A DNA stretch of 35,589 nt. Source: Candidatus Zhuqueibacterota bacterium. Its GTDB lineage: Bacteria; Zhuqueibacterota; Zhuqueibacteria; Oceanimicrobiales; Oceanimicrobiaceae. The stretch spans positions 1 through 35,589 of the forward strand of contig JAJDAF010000033.1 of the NCBI GenBank assembly GCA_029261995.1, read 5' to 3'. Every line of letters starts with the position of its first letter. The stretch's first letter is position 1. Position numbers and translations under genes: made by a program. Under the pieces are notes generated by a model. It ran no database searches, was not told where the DNA came from, and worked only from the letters and a program-made list of their open reading frames with translations. Shown here in pieces: positions 34,735-35,589 of this stretch.

Positions 34735-35421
34735 TTATGTACCGATGTTCAACATAACCATCATTTCTTCAATCGAATAAGGTGGCGTCCGAGAATGAAT
34801 CATCGCGTGACAGTTTGGGCATACCGGGCGAAGATCTCGAATGGGGTCAATTACATAGTTCTCCTGCACTTCAGAAATAAGCCTGAGATGATGCACGTGA
34901 ATGTATCCCCTGCCGGCGGAGCCGTACCTTTCTTCAAAACTGAACTTGCATACGAAACAAACAGGACCGTAGTGCTTGACGCAGATGCTTCTGGCCTTGG
35001 GACTACGTTCATAGGCGTTAATGTCAATCGTCTTGACTGCGCCCTCAAACAGTGGTTTGGAGATGGTGTCTATCTCCTCTGGAAGAGGCAGGAACTCTTG
35101 AACATTCGTGTTCAGTAAGTCAGCAAAAAGATTACGGTCATGTTCATTCAATCTCAAACGTGTGACCAGCTCTGATAACATGGTGCCGTCGTCGTACCAC
35201 CCGAAGAAAGAGTCGAGTGACACCCCAATTTGTGTCGATATTTTGCTTTCGATTGTTTGGTAGCGGTCGTGTATTTGCTCAAAGCAGTCGCTGGCCTTGA
35301 GAATAGCATCAATCCGACTTGCTCCATTACTGAGAAAGTACAAAACCGCGTAAGTCTGCCTTAGCCTCTGCCTTGCCCGATTCTGAAATGGAATCTTATC
35401 TAATCCCGTTGAATAGACCAC
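34735..35421 (-). CDS. HNH endonuclease-domain protein
   Basis: 228 residues starting at GTG 35421, with GGAG six bases upstream. The N-terminal 130 residues are helical and unrecognised (RLRQTYAVLYFLSNGASRID, MLSELVTRLRLNEHDRNLFADLL). The C-terminal part is an HNH nuclease of the restriction-enzyme (McrA-like) type: CVKHYGPVCFVCKFSFEERYG with a CxxC, then YIHVHHLRLISE with the catalytic His pair, then LRPVCPNCHAMIH with the second CxxC and final His. The zinc and catalytic residues are intact. Cleavage of foreign or modified DNA is likely from the family. It precedes the NACHT gene on the same strand with a 450-base gap. Confidence 0.87.
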   Translation of the reverse strand: MVYSTGLDKIPFQNRARQRLRQTYAVLYFLSNGASRIDAILKASDCFEQIHDRYQTIESKISTQIGVSLDSFFGWYDDGTMLSELVTRLRLNEHDRNLFADLLNTNVQEFLPLPEEIDTISKPLFEGAVKTIDINAYERSPKARSICVKHYGPVCFVCKFSFEERYGSAGRGYIHVHHLRLISEVQENYVIDPIRDLRPVCPNCHAMIHSRTPPYSIEEMMVMLNIGT

Positions 35422-35444
35422 GCTAATCTCCTACCATGGCTTTC

Positions 35445-35589
35445 ACACATAATCGGGATAGGGCGGGGCCTCACGACCCCGCTCCTCCCACACCACCGGG
35501 CATACGGATCACGTACCACGGCGGTTCGGTTGGTTGAGTTGTTTCACGTAAAGTCTAGGTAGTCCAAGTGCGTCAAAGAAACGTCCAGG
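35445..35589 (-). mobile_element. 3' end of a probable group II intron (domains V and VI)
   Basis: On the minus strand a domain-V-like hairpin begins with GAACCGCCG, has a TACG/CGTA inner stem around TGATC, and closes with CCGGTGGTG. A domain-VI-like hairpin follows, GCGGGG ... CCCCGC, with an unpaired A in CCCTATCCC before the expected end near 35450. The rest of the intron lies to the right of the window. It is inserted about 30 bases upstream of the HNH gene's start. Based on recalled intron 3' ends; not folded by program. Confidence 0.6.
35509..35589 (-). CDS. Partial intron-associated reading frame (C-terminal 26 residues)
   Basis: Open at the window edge and ending in TGA at 35509-35511. 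The visible residues include RFFDALGLPRLYVKQLNQPN, a sequence often seen just before and into domain V of bacterial group II introns. The stop lies inside the domain-V-like hairpin, which is unusual for an intron-encoded reverse transcriptase, so it may be the tail of a decayed maturase or non-coding. Confidence 0.3.
   Translation of the reverse strand, partial: PGRFFDALGLPRLYVKQLNQPNRRGT

Noticed and set aside
35445..35589. The group II intron's reverse transcriptase as the DGR enzyme
   Set aside because: Intron and DGR reverse transcriptases are distinct families, and only 26 residues of a doubtful frame are visible.

Overview
The window looks like a chromosomal contig from an uncultured Gram-negative bacterium of the FCB superphylum; a Calditrichota/KSB1-like lineage is my best guess. 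Two large secreted proteins end in type IX secretion (Por) sorting tails, one with the NYPNPFNP signature. There is an Omp85-like outer-membrane barrel fusion and a 2-oxoacid:ferredoxin oxidoreductase. Assignment to phylum is inference. I saw no rRNA, tRNA or CRISPR array.

Layout. (1) 77-3797, minus: two tandem paralogous secreted proteins, the downstream one truncated. (2) 4169-5574: a small unknown protein, a zinc-ribbon rhomboid protease and a small membrane protein. (3) 5673-9646, minus: an operon of two CBS-domain proteins and KorA/KorB, with a promoter and a clear terminator. (4) 9797-12973, minus: a metallopeptidase / TolB-propeller / outer-membrane barrel fusion. (5) 13164-19855, plus: a tight run of genes (geranylgeranyl-reductase-like flavoprotein, four-helix membrane protein, frameshifted EamA transporter, BNR-repeat exoprotein, NTF2-like lipoprotein, pentapeptide-repeat protein, HAD phosphatase, nucleoside phosphorylase, LOG protein), several joined by ATGA overlaps. 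(6) 20026-24613, minus: a 1072-residue secreted protein and an outer-membrane barrel candidate. (7) 24811-29235, minus: an exported VOC / SRPBCC / lipocalin-like / epoxide-hydrolase cassette downstream of a membrane-bound AraC-type regulator. (8) 29236-35589: an accessory island with palindrome-rich noncoding DNA, a diversity-generating retroelement (DGR), an HNH endonuclease and the 3' end of a probable group II intron.

Two systems stand out. First, the NACHT NTPase with a C-terminal FGE-sulfatase (C-type-lectin-fold) domain (30943-34284) ends in a variable repeat. A second 129-bp copy of that repeat, rich in AAC/AAT codons, lies downstream. The copies differ at 17 positions; 15 of these are adenines in the template copy and the other two are silent transitions. 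This is the hallmark of adenine-specific DGR mutagenesis. No reverse transcriptase or Avd is visible in the window, so the enzyme must lie outside it or act in trans. Second, the protein at 20026-23244 resembles the calcium-binding and pore-forming part of anthrax protective antigen / binary toxin B, followed by GON-like, LamG and type IX sorting domains. I know of no description of that combination.

Start codons were chosen by Shine-Dalgarno sequence, signal peptide or overlap with the neighbour. Domain names come from motif recognition, not database searches.
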